From: Azospirillum agricola
Lineage (GTDB): Bacteria > Pseudomonadota > Alphaproteobacteria > Azospirillales > Azospirillaceae
Assembly: GCF_017876095.1 (NCBI RefSeq)
Contig: NZ_JAGINM010000004.1
Location: 366,075 to 430,074 of the forward strand
Length of the DNA stretch: 64,000 bases
Reading direction: 5' to 3'
The notes under the pieces are model-generated. The model ran no database searches and was not told the origin of the DNA. It saw only the letters and a program-made list of their open reading frames with translations. Both the position numbers and the translations under genes were made by a program. Of the stretch, positions 42,510 to 51,351 are shown one piece after another. Positions within the stretch are counted from its first letter, which is position 1. Each line of letters begins with the position of its first letter.

Positions 42510-42920
42510 ATGAGCGCGACCCAGGACAGGATGCGACCCGCGCGGCGGGCCGGCCTCGCGGCCGGCGCGGTCGCGCTGCTGTTGCAGATCGTCGCCTGGG
42601 CCTGGATGCCCGCCATGATCGCGTCCGCCAACGCGGCCGACAGCAGCCGGATCGTCATCTGCACGCCGGATGGCTTCAAGACCGTGGTGTGGGGCGATCA
42701 CGGCACGGGAAGCGATCCCGCGGACGACAAGGCCGAAGCGGCGATGTCCGGCGGTTCCTGCCCGCTCTGCCCGCTGATCGGCGGGCTGGCCCCGCCGCCG
42801 CCGGACACCCGGCCGCTGCCCGCCATGGCCGGACGCCACAGCCCCGAGGGGCTGCCCGGCGGCCTGATCGCCGCCGGCTGGTTCCTCTCCACCCTCCAGG
42901 CGCGCGCGCCACCGGTCTGA
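42510..42920 (+). CDS. DUF2946-type small membrane/periplasmic protein
   Basis: A 136-residue protein with one hydrophobic segment near the N-terminus (AGLAAGAVALLLQIVAWAW), a middle region VICTPDGFKTVVW, and the metal-like motif SCPLCPLIGGLAPPPP that marks DUF2946. Members are usually found beside metal-responsive, often copper-linked, genes and TonB receptors; their function is unknown. The ATG at 42510 is chosen because it comes just before the hydrophobic segment. It lies between nikE and a TonB-dependent receptor on the same strand, so it may join that metal theme. Confidence 0.75.
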   Translation: MSATQDRMRPARRAGLAAGAVALLLQIVAWAWMPAMIASANAADSSRIVICTPDGFKTVVWGDHGTGSDPADDKAEAAMSGGSCPLCPLIGGLAPPPPDTRPLPAMAGRHSPEGLPGGLIAAGWFLSTLQARAPPV

Positions 42921-42939
42921 AGTCCAGGGATGCGGGACC

Positions 42940-42962
42940 GTCGCGCGGAAGATCCGCGCGAC
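42940..42962 (+). repeat. Hairpin between DUF2946 and the TonB receptor
   Basis: GTCGCGCGG and CCGCGCGAC form a perfect 9-bp stem with an AAGAT loop, 20 bases after the DUF2946 stop. No T tract follows. It could reduce read-through or stabilise the upstream message. Confidence 0.6.
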
Positions 42963-43060
42963 CGACCGCCGTCGCCACCCTCCTGCCTTCCGGCTTCGAC
43001 AGGCCGCCCGCGCCCGTGGCGCGGCGCCGTGCCGAAGCCGGCCTCAGATCGAGAATTCCC

Positions 43061-45286
43061 ATGACGTCGCGTTTTGCCGCGGCCGGCGCCTTGCGCGCGG
43101 CCCTGCTGTCGGGTGCCGCCCTGGCCGGCCTTCTGTCCAACGATGCCTTCGCCCAATCGTCCCAATCCCCGGCTCCTCAATCCCAGGCCCTTCAATCCCA
43201 GGCCGCCCAATCGCTTCCCGCCATCTCGGTGATCGCCAGCCCGGACGACTCCCTGCCCGCCGGCGACGGCCTGGGCGGAGGCGGGCTCGCCGCCCGCCTT
43301 CTCACCACCGACGACGTGGCCTCCCTGCTGCGCGGCCTGCCCGGCGTCAGCCTCAACGGCAACGGCGGCGTGTCGAGCCTGCCGGCGCTGAACGGGCTGG
43401 GCGCCGACCGCGTGAACGTGCTGGTCGACGGCGCTCCGGTCGCCCCCGCCTGCCCCAACCAGATGAACCCGGCGCTGTCCACCATCGCGCCCGCGCGCGT
43501 GGCCAAGGTGCAGGTGCTGGCCGGCATCACCCCGGTCAGCGCCGGCGGCGACAGCATCGCCGGCACCATCTCCGTCGAAAGCGCCCCCCCGGTCTTCGCC
43601 GCGCCGGGCGAGGCGGTGCGCAGCGGGGCCAAGCTGTCGGCCTTCTACCGGTCCAACGGCCGCGGCGTGTCCGGGGCCGCCGAGGCGTCCATCGCCAGCG
43701 ACAGCCTCAGCCTCGGCTACAACGGCTCCTGGAGCCGCGCCGAAAACTACAAGGCAGGCGACGGCCGGACCGTCCGCTCGACGCTCTACAACGTCCAGGA
43801 CAACGCCGTGACGTTCGGCGCGCAGCGCGACGGGCACCGGATCACCGTGCAGGGCGGCGTCCAGACCATGCCCTACCAGGGCTTCCCGACCCAGCGCATG
43901 GACCTGACCGACAACCGCAGCGTCTTCCTGAACGGCCGCTACGAGGGAAGCTTCGACTGGGGAACGCTGGACGCGCGGGCCAACTGGCGGCGGACCCGGC
44001 ACACCATGAACTTCCTGGAGGACAAGGGCGGCTTCACCGCCGGTGGCGGCATGCCGATGGACACGCTGACGACGGACGCCGGCTATTCGGTCAAGGCGAC
44101 GCTGCAACTGTCGGCGCGCGACACGCTGCGCGTCGGCAACGAGTTCCGCCACACCGGCCTGGACGACTGGTGGGATGCGGTGGCCGGCAGCATGATGATG
44201 GGGCCGCTGACCTACTGGAACGTCAAGGACGGCACCCGCAACCGGCTGGGCACCTTCGCCGAGTGGGAGGCAGGATGGTCCCCGGCCTGGACGACCCTGC
44301 TCGGCGTGCGCAACGACGTGGTGTGGATGGACACCGGCGCGGTGCAGCCCTACTCCTGGCGGAACCCCATCGGCATGGGCATGATGGCGATGGCCAACCC
44401 GGACGCCGCCGACGCCCTCGCCTTCAACGCCCGCGGCCGCGCCCGCACCGACGTGAATTTCGACGTGACCGCGCTGGTCCGATACACCCCGTCCGACACC
44501 AGCGCGATCGAGGCCGGATACGCCCGCAAGACCCGCTCGCCCAACCTGTACGAGCGCTACGCCTGGGGCACCGGCGCCATGTCGAGCAGCATGAACGGCT
44601 GGTTCGGCGACGCCAACGGCTATGTCGGCAACCCCGACCTCAAGCCCGAAATCGCCCACACCGTCAGCGCCACCCTGGCCCTGCACGCGGCCGACCACCA
44701 GGCGTGGGAGGTCAAGCTCACGCCCTACTACACCTATGTCCAGGACTTCATCGACGTCGAGCGGATCGGCACGCTGGGCAACGGCTTCGTCAAGCTGCGC
44801 TTCGCCAACCACGACGCGGTCCTCGTCGGCGCCAACCTGTCGGCGGCGGCCAGGGTCTACGAGGATGACGCCATCGGCGCCTTCCGCCTGTCCGGGGTGG
44901 TCGGCTGGGTGCATGGCCGCAACCTCGACACCGGCGACGCGCTGTACCACATGATGCCGCTCAACGCCCTGTTGACGGCCGAGCACCGGCTGGGCGGCTG
45001 GAGCAGCGCCGTCGAGCTTCAGGCCACCGCCCGCAAGGATCGGGTGCAGGCGGCGCGCAACGAGCCGAGGACGCCGGGCTACGCCCTGGTCAACCTGCGG
45101 ACGGGGTACGAGTGGGGCAGCGTCCGGGTCGACGCCGGGATCGAGAACCTGTTCGACCAGCGTTACGACCTGCCGCTGGGCGGGGTCGATTACGCCGGCT
45201 ACCGGGCCGGGGGAAGCCGCGGCACGGTCGGCGCGCTGCCGGGAGCGGGACGCTCCTTCATCGCCGGCATGACCGTCAAGTTCTGA
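43061..45286 (+). CDS. TonB-dependent outer-membrane metal receptor, NosA/OprC-like
   Basis: A 741-residue outer-membrane receptor. The signal peptide ends near NDAFAQ and is followed by a Ser/Gln/Pro repeat linker. The plug domain has LLRGLPGVSLNGNGGVSSLPALNGLGADRVNVLVDG and PACPNQMNPALSTIAPA, where the C-P-N-x-M-x-P pattern resembles the TonB-dependent copper receptors OprC/NosA. The barrel contains many Met-rich loops (AGSMMMGPLTYW, GMGMMAMANPD) that could bind a soft metal, and it ends in the usual aromatic F. Copper or nickel is plausible; sequence alone cannot say. Its position behind nikE favours nickel only weakly. Confidence 0.85.
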   Translation: MTSRFAAAGALRAALLSGAALAGLLSNDAFAQSSQSPAPQSQALQSQAAQSLPAISVIASPDDSLPAGDGLGGGGLAARLLTTDDVASLLRGLPGVSLNGNGGVSSLPALNGLGADRVNVLVDGAPVAPACPNQMNPALSTIAPARVAKVQVLAGITPVSAGGDSIAGTISVESAPPVFAAPGEAVRSGAKLSAFYRSNGRGVSGAAEASIASDSLSLGYNGSWSRAENYKAGDGRTVRSTLYNVQDNAVTFGAQRDGHRITVQGGVQTMPYQGFPTQRMDLTDNRSVFLNGRYEGSFDWGTLDARANWRRTRHTMNFLEDKGGFTAGGGMPMDTLTTDAGYSVKATLQLSARDTLRVGNEFRHTGLDDWWDAVAGSMMMGPLTYWNVKDGTRNRLGTFAEWEAGWSPAWTTLLGVRNDVVWMDTGAVQPYSWRNPIGMGMMAMANPDAADALAFNARGRARTDVNFDVTALVRYTPSDTSAIEAGYARKTRSPNLYERYAWGTGAMSSSMNGWFGDANGYVGNPDLKPEIAHTVSATLALHAADHQAWEVKLTPYYTYVQDFIDVERIGTLGNGFVKLRFANHDAVLVGANLSAAARVYEDDAIGAFRLSGVVGWVHGRNLDTGDALYHMMPLNALLTAEHRLGGWSSAVELQATARKDRVQAARNEPRTPGYALVNLRTGYEWGSVRVDAGIENLFDQRYDLPLGGVDYAGYRAGGSRGTVGALPGAGRSFIAGMTVKF

Positions 45287-45313
45287 GGCGGGGCGGCGAA
45301 CCGCCGGAGCCGC

Positions 45314-46270
45314 TCAGGCCTGGAGCAGTTCCAGCGGTTCGCCGGCCGAATCCAGGCGGGCGCAGACGAGAGGCCCGCCGAATCCGCAGCCGCCGTCCAG
45401 CGTGATCGTGTGCGGCCCGGCGGCCAGCCCCCGGCGGGCCGGATCGAAGCCGCGAACCAGGCGCCGGAAGGCCCCGTAGGAGGCATCCAGCCGGGCGAAG
45501 CCGTTGCCGCCCCACCAGAAGGCGTCGCCCTGCCCGGTCAGCGGCCGGGCCGGGTCGATGCCGGCGCTGACCAGCAGCAGCCGGGCGTCGTCCGGCCCGC
45601 CGCCGTCATTACCATTGCCGTTGCCATCCCCGTCCGCGTCGCCGCCGCCGTCGGCACCGCCGGTGTAGGCGGCGCGGCGCAGCGCGTTGAACAGGGCCTC
45701 GTGCCCCGGCCGCGCCTGGACCGCCTGCCGGAGCCCCCGCGTCCAGCGGCCGAGCATCACCGTTCCGCCGCGCGCCGCCGCCATGCCGGCGTCCGGCGTG
45801 CCGCCATAGGCGGCCAGCGTCGGGCCGACGCCCTGGCGCAGCATCCAGTCGAGCACATGGCGGGGATCGGGGGCGAAATGGAGTTGCAGCAGCTTCTGCC
45901 ACATCTCCTCCTGCGCGCCGCGCAGATAGACGATGTCGGTGGCCAGCATGCCGCGCCGGCTCAGCAGGGCGCGGCGGAAGGCGAGCAGGCGGTCGATGGT
46001 GTCCAGCGCCCGCTCGCCATGGCCGACCATGTTGCCGAGATAGACCAGCCGGTCGCCCGGCTGGAATCGTTCGGCGATGGCGTGGTGGATGGCGTCCAGC
46101 GGGCCGGGCTGGGCGTGGATGGCCCCGACGGCCCAGACATGGCGCGGCCGCCCGAGCGCGGCGAAACGGGTGTCCGCCACGCTTCCGGGGGCGGGGTTTC
46201 CGGAAACCGCGCGGCCGGGAGCGGTGACGCGGCCGGCGGTCCGGGGGGCGATGTTTCGAAGATCAGCCAT
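45314..46270 (-). CDS. Phosphatase-fold protein with lost metal ligands
   Basis: A 318-residue protein with the order of motifs of PPP-family phosphatases (PrpE/ApaH type), but each is changed: GDxHG is GAIHAQ, GDxVDRG is GNMVGHG, and GNHE is GAQEE. The first Asp, the second-motif Asp pair and the Asn-His are gone, so metal binding and catalysis are unlikely. A Gly/Asp/Asn-rich insert (GGDADGDGNGNGNDGGG) sits at about residues 205-225. The rest, including the conserved FWWGGNGF and TITLDGGCGFGG, keeps the phosphatase core. It may act as a binding protein rather than an enzyme. Convergent with the receptor gene; ATG at 46270 has no strong SD. Confidence 0.75.
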   Translation of the reverse strand: MADLRNIAPRTAGRVTAPGRAVSGNPAPGSVADTRFAALGRPRHVWAVGAIHAQPGPLDAIHHAIAERFQPGDRLVYLGNMVGHGERALDTIDRLLAFRRALLSRRGMLATDIVYLRGAQEEMWQKLLQLHFAPDPRHVLDWMLRQGVGPTLAAYGGTPDAGMAAARGGTVMLGRWTRGLRQAVQARPGHEALFNALRRAAYTGGADGGGDADGDGNGNGNDGGGPDDARLLLVSAGIDPARPLTGQGDAFWWGGNGFARLDASYGAFRRLVRGFDPARRGLAAGPHTITLDGGCGFGGPLVCARLDSAGEPLELLQA

Positions 46271-46407
46271 GCGCACACAAACGCCCACACTCCGGTCCGA
46301 GGAATGACGGGCCGGAGTGTAGGCGTGTTGCGCAACGGAAACAAAGACGAAAGCGGACGGCGGGCGCGCGGCTTAACGATGCAGCCGCGCGGACGCGCCG
46401 CAGATTC

Positions 46408-46908
46408 TCAGGCGGCCTTGGACAGGACCGATTCCAGACGCTCGGTCGCCTTCATCTCGTCGATCATCTCGACGGCGGCGAGTTCGCGGGCCAGGCGCTC
46501 CAGCGCGGCCTGGTAGATCTGACGCTCGCTGTAGGACTGGTCGGACTGGTCGGCGCCGCGGTACAGGTCGCGCACCACCTCGGCGATCGACACCGGGTCG
46601 CCCGAATTGATCTTGGCCTCGTATTCCTGGGCGCGGCGGCTCCACATGGTGCGGCGCACGCGCGAACGGCCCTGGAGGGTCTCCAGCGCGACCTTGATCC
46701 GGTCCTTGGTGGACAGGCGGCGCAGGCCGGCGTTGCGGGCCTTGCCCACCGGAACCTTGAGCGTCATGCGCTCCTTCTCGAACGTGATCGCGTAGAGCTG
46801 AACCTCAAGGCCAGCGATGCTGTGGGTTTCGATCCCTTCGACTCGACCGACGCCATGAGCCGGATAAACGACGAAGTCGCCGGCTTCGAAGTCAAGCTTG
46901 TTCGACAT
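46408..46908 (-). CDS. carD: CarD/CdnL family transcription regulator
   Basis: A 166-residue RNA polymerase-binding protein. The N-terminal RID domain has FEAGDFVVYPAHGVGRVEGI and ERMTLKVPVGKARNAGLRRL; the C-terminal helical part has RVRRTMWSRRAQEYEAKINSG and the LYRGADQSDQSYSERQIYQAALERLARE segment with the promoter-contacting helix. CdnL stabilises open complexes at rRNA and biosynthesis promoters and in Caulobacter supports growth. It is transcribed from a promoter about 180 bases upstream. fdxA, its usual neighbour, lies next on the same strand. Confidence 0.95.
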   Translation of the reverse strand: MSNKLDFEAGDFVVYPAHGVGRVEGIETHSIAGLEVQLYAITFEKERMTLKVPVGKARNAGLRRLSTKDRIKVALETLQGRSRVRRTMWSRRAQEYEAKINSGDPVSIAEVVRDLYRGADQSDQSYSERQIYQAALERLARELAAVEMIDEMKATERLESVLSKAA

Positions 46909-47092
46909 GTGGGTTGGCTCTCACTTTCCGCGATCACGCCATTTTGGCCGCCCCGGTGGAAGGGACGAAAAAAGACCCTCAGACGATCATGGCGCCGTGG
47001 GGATTGGAACCCAGCCACGACGATCACGACAGTCACGAGTCCTTGAGCGTTGGGAATGCCGGCAATGGCGCGAAGGCCGGCTCCGGGCGCGC

Positions 47093-47121
47093 ATTATAGC
47101 GATGTTACGCCCGAGTTACAA
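47093..47121 (-). promoter_or_regulatory. Candidate housekeeping promoter of carD
   Basis: On the minus strand, TTGTAA (47116-47121), 17 bases, then a perfect TATAAT (47093-47098). It would give a leader of about 180 bases before carD. The rest of the 354-base gap to fdxA holds no gene; a GC hairpin near 47140-47165 may end fdxA transcription. Confidence 0.6.
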
Positions 47122-47262
47122 AGGGAACGTCCCCTGGGCCGGGCGGTTTCGTCCGCCGCCCGACCATGGCCGACCCGTCCATTTTGCATGGCAACAAATT
47201 TAGGCGAAACCCACGAAACGGTGCCGACTCCGCGCCGCCCGCGAAGGGCCGGCGCGTTGGTG

Positions 47263-47592
47263 TCACTTGCCGGGCTTGGGCGAAAGATGCTTCAGCTTGT
47301 CCGCGACGCCCTTCCACTGGTCGGCGTCGGGAAGCGCGTCCTTCTTGCGGGTGATGTTGGGCCACTGGCCGGCGTAGTCGCGGTTCAGCTCCAGCCATTG
47401 GGTGGCGCGGTCGTCGGTGTCGGGGACGATCGCCTCGGCCGGGCATTCCGGCTCGCACACGCCGCAGTCGATGCATTCGTCGGGGTGAATGACCAGGAAG
47501 TTCTCACCCTCGTAGAAGCAATCCACGGGACAGACCTCGACGCAGTCGGTGTACTTGCACTTGATGCAGCCGTCGGTGACGACGTAAGGCAT
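47263..47592 (-). CDS. fdxA: Ferredoxin FdxA (7Fe-8S type)
   Basis: A 109-residue dicluster ferredoxin. [31 protein letters not shown] carries the first set of cysteines, where the pattern C-x2-C with a changed second half gives a 3Fe-4S cluster plus shared ligands; [12 protein letters not shown] carries the 4Fe-4S cluster. The 40-residue C-terminal extension is usual for FdxA. It shuttles electrons between redox partners not identified here. GGAGAGAG precedes the ATG. In many alphaproteobacteria it lies between the S4 gene and carD; here the S4 gene is 4 kb away. Confidence 0.95.
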   Translation of the reverse strand: MPYVVTDGCIKCKYTDCVEVCPVDCFYEGENFLVIHPDECIDCGVCEPECPAEAIVPDTDDRATQWLELNRDYAGQWPNITRKKDALPDADQWKGVADKLKHLSPKPGK

Positions 47593-47688
47593 GATTCTCT
47601 CTCCGCTGTTCCGGCCCGCCCGTCTGTCCGTCGGCGCGAAAGCCCGCGCCGGACGGCCGTCAATGCCGGATTGCCAACCCGCGCCTGC

Positions 47689-48618
47689 CTAGCACGCCGC
47701 CTCGAAGGGGTTCAACCCTGCGCGTGCTGTGGGCGCTTGCGTCGCGGCCCCGGCGGCCGTCTCCGGAACCGCGCCGGACACGCTGTCCAGGAAGGCGCGC
47801 AGGCTGGCGGTCTCGATGGAATCGGTGCGGCGGACGAACAGGGTGGGCATCCGGCCCTGCCCGCCCGGCAGGGCGCGCCACGCCAGCAGGCCTCGCCACG
47901 GGTCGCGCTCCACCACCGAGCGCGGCAGGACGGTGACGCCCATGCCCGCGCCGACGCATCCCAATATGGCGTCGAGCGAGCCGAACTCCATCACCCGGAA
48001 GGGCACGCGGCCAGCCTCGCGCATGACCATCTCCGCCCGGCCACGGTAGGCGCAGGCCCGCGCGAAGCCGAGCAGCGTGCTGCGCGCGCCCTCCGTGGTC
48101 AGGCCGCCCGCCGGCTCCACCAGCACCAGCTCCTCGTCGAAGACGGCGAAGGCGGTCAGGTCGGGATGGTCGACCGCCCCGCCGACGAAGGCGCCGTCGA
48201 TGCGGCCGGCCAGCACCTCGGCCAGCATGGTCTCGGTCGGGCCGGGAAGGATGGTCAGCTCGACGTCGGGATGGTCGGCGTGGAAGCGGGCCAGGATCGG
48301 CGGCAGCCGCACCGCCGCCGTCGATTCCATGGTGCCGATCGACAGCCGCCCGCCGCGCCCGGCGGCGTCGGCCACCGCGTCGCGCGCCTGCGCCACAAGC
48401 CGCAGCACGCGGTCGGCGTAGTCGGCCAGCACCCGCCCCGCCGGGGTCGGCACCATGCCGCGGCTCATCCGCCGGAACAGGTCGACGCCGAGATCCTCCT
48501 CCAGCCGCTTGACCCGCGCGGTGACGTTGGACTGGACGCAATGCAGCGTCTCCGCCGCGCGGCTGACGCTGCCGGTGTCGGCCACCGCCTTGACGACGCG
48601 CAATCCCGCCAGATCCAT
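47689..48618 (-). CDS. LysR family transcription regulator
   Basis: A 309-residue LysR-type regulator. The HTH reads VVKAVADTGSVSRAAETLHCVQSNVTARVKRLEEDLGVDLF, and the rest is the two-lobed effector-binding domain (LSIGTMESTAAVRLPPIL, LTILPGPTETMLAEVLAGRIDGAF). It is divergent from the MFS gene with a 154-base gap to the ATG at 48773, the standard arrangement for a LysR regulator and its target. The effector is unknown. Confidence 0.93.
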   Translation of the reverse strand: MDLAGLRVVKAVADTGSVSRAAETLHCVQSNVTARVKRLEEDLGVDLFRRMSRGMVPTPAGRVLADYADRVLRLVAQARDAVADAAGRGGRLSIGTMESTAAVRLPPILARFHADHPDVELTILPGPTETMLAEVLAGRIDGAFVGGAVDHPDLTAFAVFDEELVLVEPAGGLTTEGARSTLLGFARACAYRGRAEMVMREAGRVPFRVMEFGSLDAILGCVGAGMGVTVLPRSVVERDPWRGLLAWRALPGGQGRMPTLFVRRTDSIETASLRAFLDSVSGAVPETAAGAATQAPTARAGLNPFEAAC

Positions 48619-48772
48619 GCCAGTCGCTCCCTTGCCGGGCCCCCGGTCGCCGCATGGCTCCCATCACCCGGAGTGCAGCTTATCATCAGGACAATTCATT
48701 GGAAATGAGCGCTGAACCGCGTCCATGATGGACACCAAAAGCAATCAGAAGACCAAACGAGAGGCGTGGACC

Positions 48773-50008
48773 ATGTTTCGGGTGCTGATCGGCGGCGTCA
48801 TCTCGCTCGCCATCGCCATGGGGGTGGCGCGCTTCGCCTTCACCCCGATCCTGCCGGCCATGCAGAGCGCCACCGGGCTGGGCACCGACGGGGCGGGCTT
48901 CCTCGCCTCGCTGAACTATCTGGGCTATTTCATCGGGGCGATCGGGGCCGGGCTGGTGCCGCACGGGCGGGTGCGCACCAACGTCTTCCGGCTGTCGCTG
49001 CTGCTCAACGTCGCCAGCACGGCGGCGATGGGCATCGATTTCGGCAACGCCGCCCAGGCGATGCCGGCCTGGAGCGTGCTGCGCTTCGTCTCCGGCGTGA
49101 CCAGCGCCGGCATGTTCATCCTCGGCATCGCCATGGTGCTCGACACGCTGGCCCGCGCCCAGGGCGAGCGCTGGGCCGGCTGGCTCTACATGGGCGTCGG
49201 CACCGGCATCGCCTCGTCCGGGCTGTTCGTGGCGCTGGTGGGGGGGCGGCTCGGCTGGACCGGCGACTGGCTGGCGCTGGGGGCGATCTGCGCGGCGATC
49301 GGGCTGCTGCCGGCGCTGTGGCTGACCGACCCGCCGCCGGCCGCCCACGCCTCCCACGCCGCCGCTCCGACGGCCGGTGCCGGGAAAGCCGACGGGAAGA
49401 ACGGCGCGTCGTCCGCCCTGTCGGCGCCGCTGCTGCTGCTGACCGCCGCCTATTTCCTGGAGGGCGGGGGCTACATCGTCTCCGGCACCTTCCTGGTGTC
49501 GATCCTGAAGACCGACCCGGCCATGGCGGCGCTCGGCGAGACGGCCTGGATGGTCGTCGGGCTGGGCGCCATGGGGGCCGGCGTGTTCTGGGCGGCGGTC
49601 GCCCGCCGGGTCGGCTCCTGGTGGGCGCTGATCCTCGCCCACCTCGCCCAGACGGTCGGCATCCTGCTGCCGATGACCGGGTCGCCGACGGCGGCGCTGG
49701 TCTCGGCGATCCTGTTCGGCGGGACCTTCGTCGGCATCGTCTCGCAGGCCTTCGCGCTCGGCCGCTCCCTGTCGGGCGGCGCCTCGGCGAAGGTCGTCGG
49801 CACGCTGACCGCCGTCTACGGGCTGGGCCAGATCATCGGGCCGCTGCCGGCCGGCATGGTGGTGGCGCGCACCGGCAGCTTCGATTCCGCGCTGCTCGGG
49901 GCCGCGGCGGCGGTGGTCGCCGGGGCCGTCCTGCTGGCGGCCGGCGCCTGGATCGCCGGACGCCGGGCGGAAGAGCGCGATCCGCTGGTCCGTCCCAAGA
50001 TTTCGTAA
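48773..50008 (+). CDS. MFS transporter, YbfB/YjiJ family
   Basis: A 411-residue membrane carrier with about twelve helices. The start MFRVLIGGVISLAIAMGVARFAFTPILPAM is the signature of the YbfB/YjiJ branch; the loop between the halves has a His- and Ala-rich patch (HASHAAAPTAG). I chose the ATG at 48773 (GAGAGG upstream); an ATG at 48725 would add 16 charged residues. Likely controlled by the divergent LysR protein. Substrate unknown. Confidence 0.88.
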   Translation: MFRVLIGGVISLAIAMGVARFAFTPILPAMQSATGLGTDGAGFLASLNYLGYFIGAIGAGLVPHGRVRTNVFRLSLLLNVASTAAMGIDFGNAAQAMPAWSVLRFVSGVTSAGMFILGIAMVLDTLARAQGERWAGWLYMGVGTGIASSGLFVALVGGRLGWTGDWLALGAICAAIGLLPALWLTDPPPAAHASHAAAPTAGAGKADGKNGASSALSAPLLLLTAAYFLEGGGYIVSGTFLVSILKTDPAMAALGETAWMVVGLGAMGAGVFWAAVARRVGSWWALILAHLAQTVGILLPMTGSPTAALVSAILFGGTFVGIVSQAFALGRSLSGGASAKVVGTLTAVYGLGQIIGPLPAGMVVARTGSFDSALLGAAAAVVAGAVLLAAGAWIAGRRAEERDPLVRPKIS

Positions 50009-50098
50009 GTCTTCATATGAGTCCGGGCGGCCTGCGACAATAGGTGCCCGCCGCCCGGACAGTCGGCGGCTTCCGCCGATCATACGCCTTGTCTACAG

Positions 50099-50148
50099 TT
50101 TCCCCCGTGTCGTCATCGGTTGGACACGACTCCAACAAGCGGGGGAAA
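50099..50148 (+). promoter_or_regulatory. Hairpin that would mask the CBS-gene ribosome-binding site
   Basis: TTTCCCCCG (50099-50107) can pair with CGGGGGAAA (50140-50148); inside it GTCGT (50109-50113) pairs with ACGAC (50126-50130). The right arm contains the ribosome-binding site GGGGGAA of the gene at 50151, so the fold would block translation until melted or bound. It could also be a DNA operator. Confidence 0.5.
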
Positions 50149-50150
50149 AC

Positions 50151-50561
50151 ATGAAGCGCAAACTGGTTCCGGACGTCATCGGGTCGCAGGAGCTGATCCT
50201 GGTGCCGGAGGACACCTCGGTCGCCACCGTGTCGAAGCTGATGGCCGAGAAGAACATCGGCGCCGTGCTGGTGGTCAATCACGGCTCGCTGATCGGCATC
50301 GTCACCGAGCGCGACCTGAACAACAAGGTCCTGTCCAGGGATCTCGACCCGGCGGCGGTCGAGGTGTCGGCGGTGATGACCCGCAACCCCGACACGCTGC
50401 CGCCCGACGCCGACGCGGTGGACGCGCTGAAGCTGATGCACGACAAGCACTACCGCCATCTGCCGATCACCCAGGGCAAGCGCGCGGTCGGCATCGTGTC
50501 GATCCGCGACCTGTTCAAGGTCGCCTACGAGCATCTGATGGCCGAACGCGCGCCCGCCTGA
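50151..50561 (+). CDS. Stand-alone CBS-domain protein
   Basis: A 136-residue protein made of two CBS motifs: LVPEDTSVATVSKLMAEKNIGAVLVVNHGSLIGIVTERDL and VSAVMTRNPDTLPPDADAVDALKLMHDKHYRHLPI ending GIVSIRDLF. A pair forms one Bateman module that usually binds AMP, ATP or S-adenosylmethionine and senses energy state. No output domain. It converges on terC. The strong ribosome-binding site GGGGGAAAAC directly before the ATG is part of an inverted repeat. Confidence 0.88.
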   Translation: MKRKLVPDVIGSQELILVPEDTSVATVSKLMAEKNIGAVLVVNHGSLIGIVTERDLNNKVLSRDLDPAAVEVSAVMTRNPDTLPPDADAVDALKLMHDKHYRHLPITQGKRAVGIVSIRDLFKVAYEHLMAERAPA

Positions 50562-50598
50562 GGCAGGAAAGAGGGCGCGAGGCCGGGGTGGGCGGGGC

Positions 50599-51351
50599 TC
50601 AGTGCCCCGCCGCCGCGCCCCGCGCCTCCTTCTGCGCCGCCTTCTTGCGCCGGCCGGCGGCCATCAGGTTCAGCGCCTCGACCAGCGCCGAGAAGGCGAT
50701 GGCGAAGTACAGGTAGCCCTTGGGGATGTGGAAGCCGAGACCGTCGGCGATCAACGCCACGCCGACCAGCAGCAGGAAGGACAGCGCCAGCATCTTCACC
50801 GTGGTGTGGCGGTTGACGAAGTCGCCGACCGGGCCGGAGGCGAACAGCATCACCGCCATGGCGATGACGACCGCCGCGACCATCACCGGCAGGTGGTTCG
50901 ACATGCCGACCGCCGTGATGACGCTGTCCAGCGAGAAGACGATGTCGAGCACCATGATCTGGAGCACGACCGAGCGGAAGGTCGCGTGCTTCGGCGCGGT
51001 CCCGGCCTCCTCGTGGCCTTCCACCGTGTGGTGGATCTCCAGCGTGCCCTTGGCGAGCAGGAACAGGCCGCCGCCGATCAGGATCAGGTCGCGGCCCGAC
51101 ACCGCCCAGCCCATGACCGTGAACAGCGGTTGCGTCAACTGGGCGATCCAGGCGATGGAGGCCAGCAGCGCCAGCCGGCTGATCAGCGCCAGCGCGAGGC
51201 CGAACTGGCGCGCCGACTTCTGCTGCTCGACCGGCAGCTTCGACGCCATGATCGAGATGAAGATGATGTTGTCGATGCCCAGCACGATCTCCAACGCGGT
51301 CAACGTCAGAAGGCTGGCCCAGACATTCGGGTCGGCGAGCAGGTCGAGCAT
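50599..51351 (-). CDS. TerC/YjbE-family integral membrane protein
   Basis: A 250-residue protein with about seven membrane helices. The family motif is LEIVLGIDNIIFISIMASKL near the N-terminus, repeated as LDIVFSLDSVITAVGM in the second half; the aspartates are the conserved in-membrane residues. The middle loop HHTVEGHEEAGTAPKHATF has several His. Members include manganese exporters (MntX/YkoY/Alx types) and tellurite-linked TerC. A manganese riboswitch (yybP-ykoY) would be expected upstream in some relatives, but I see no GGGGAGTAG-type core. Substrate not assigned. Confidence 0.88.
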   Translation of the reverse strand: MLDLLADPNVWASLLTLTALEIVLGIDNIIFISIMASKLPVEQQKSARQFGLALALISRLALLASIAWIAQLTQPLFTVMGWAVSGRDLILIGGGLFLLAKGTLEIHHTVEGHEEAGTAPKHATFRSVVLQIMVLDIVFSLDSVITAVGMSNHLPVMVAAVVIAMAVMLFASGPVGDFVNRHTTVKMLALSFLLLVGVALIADGLGFHIPKGYLYFAIAFSALVEALNLMAAGRRKKAAQKEARGAAAGH

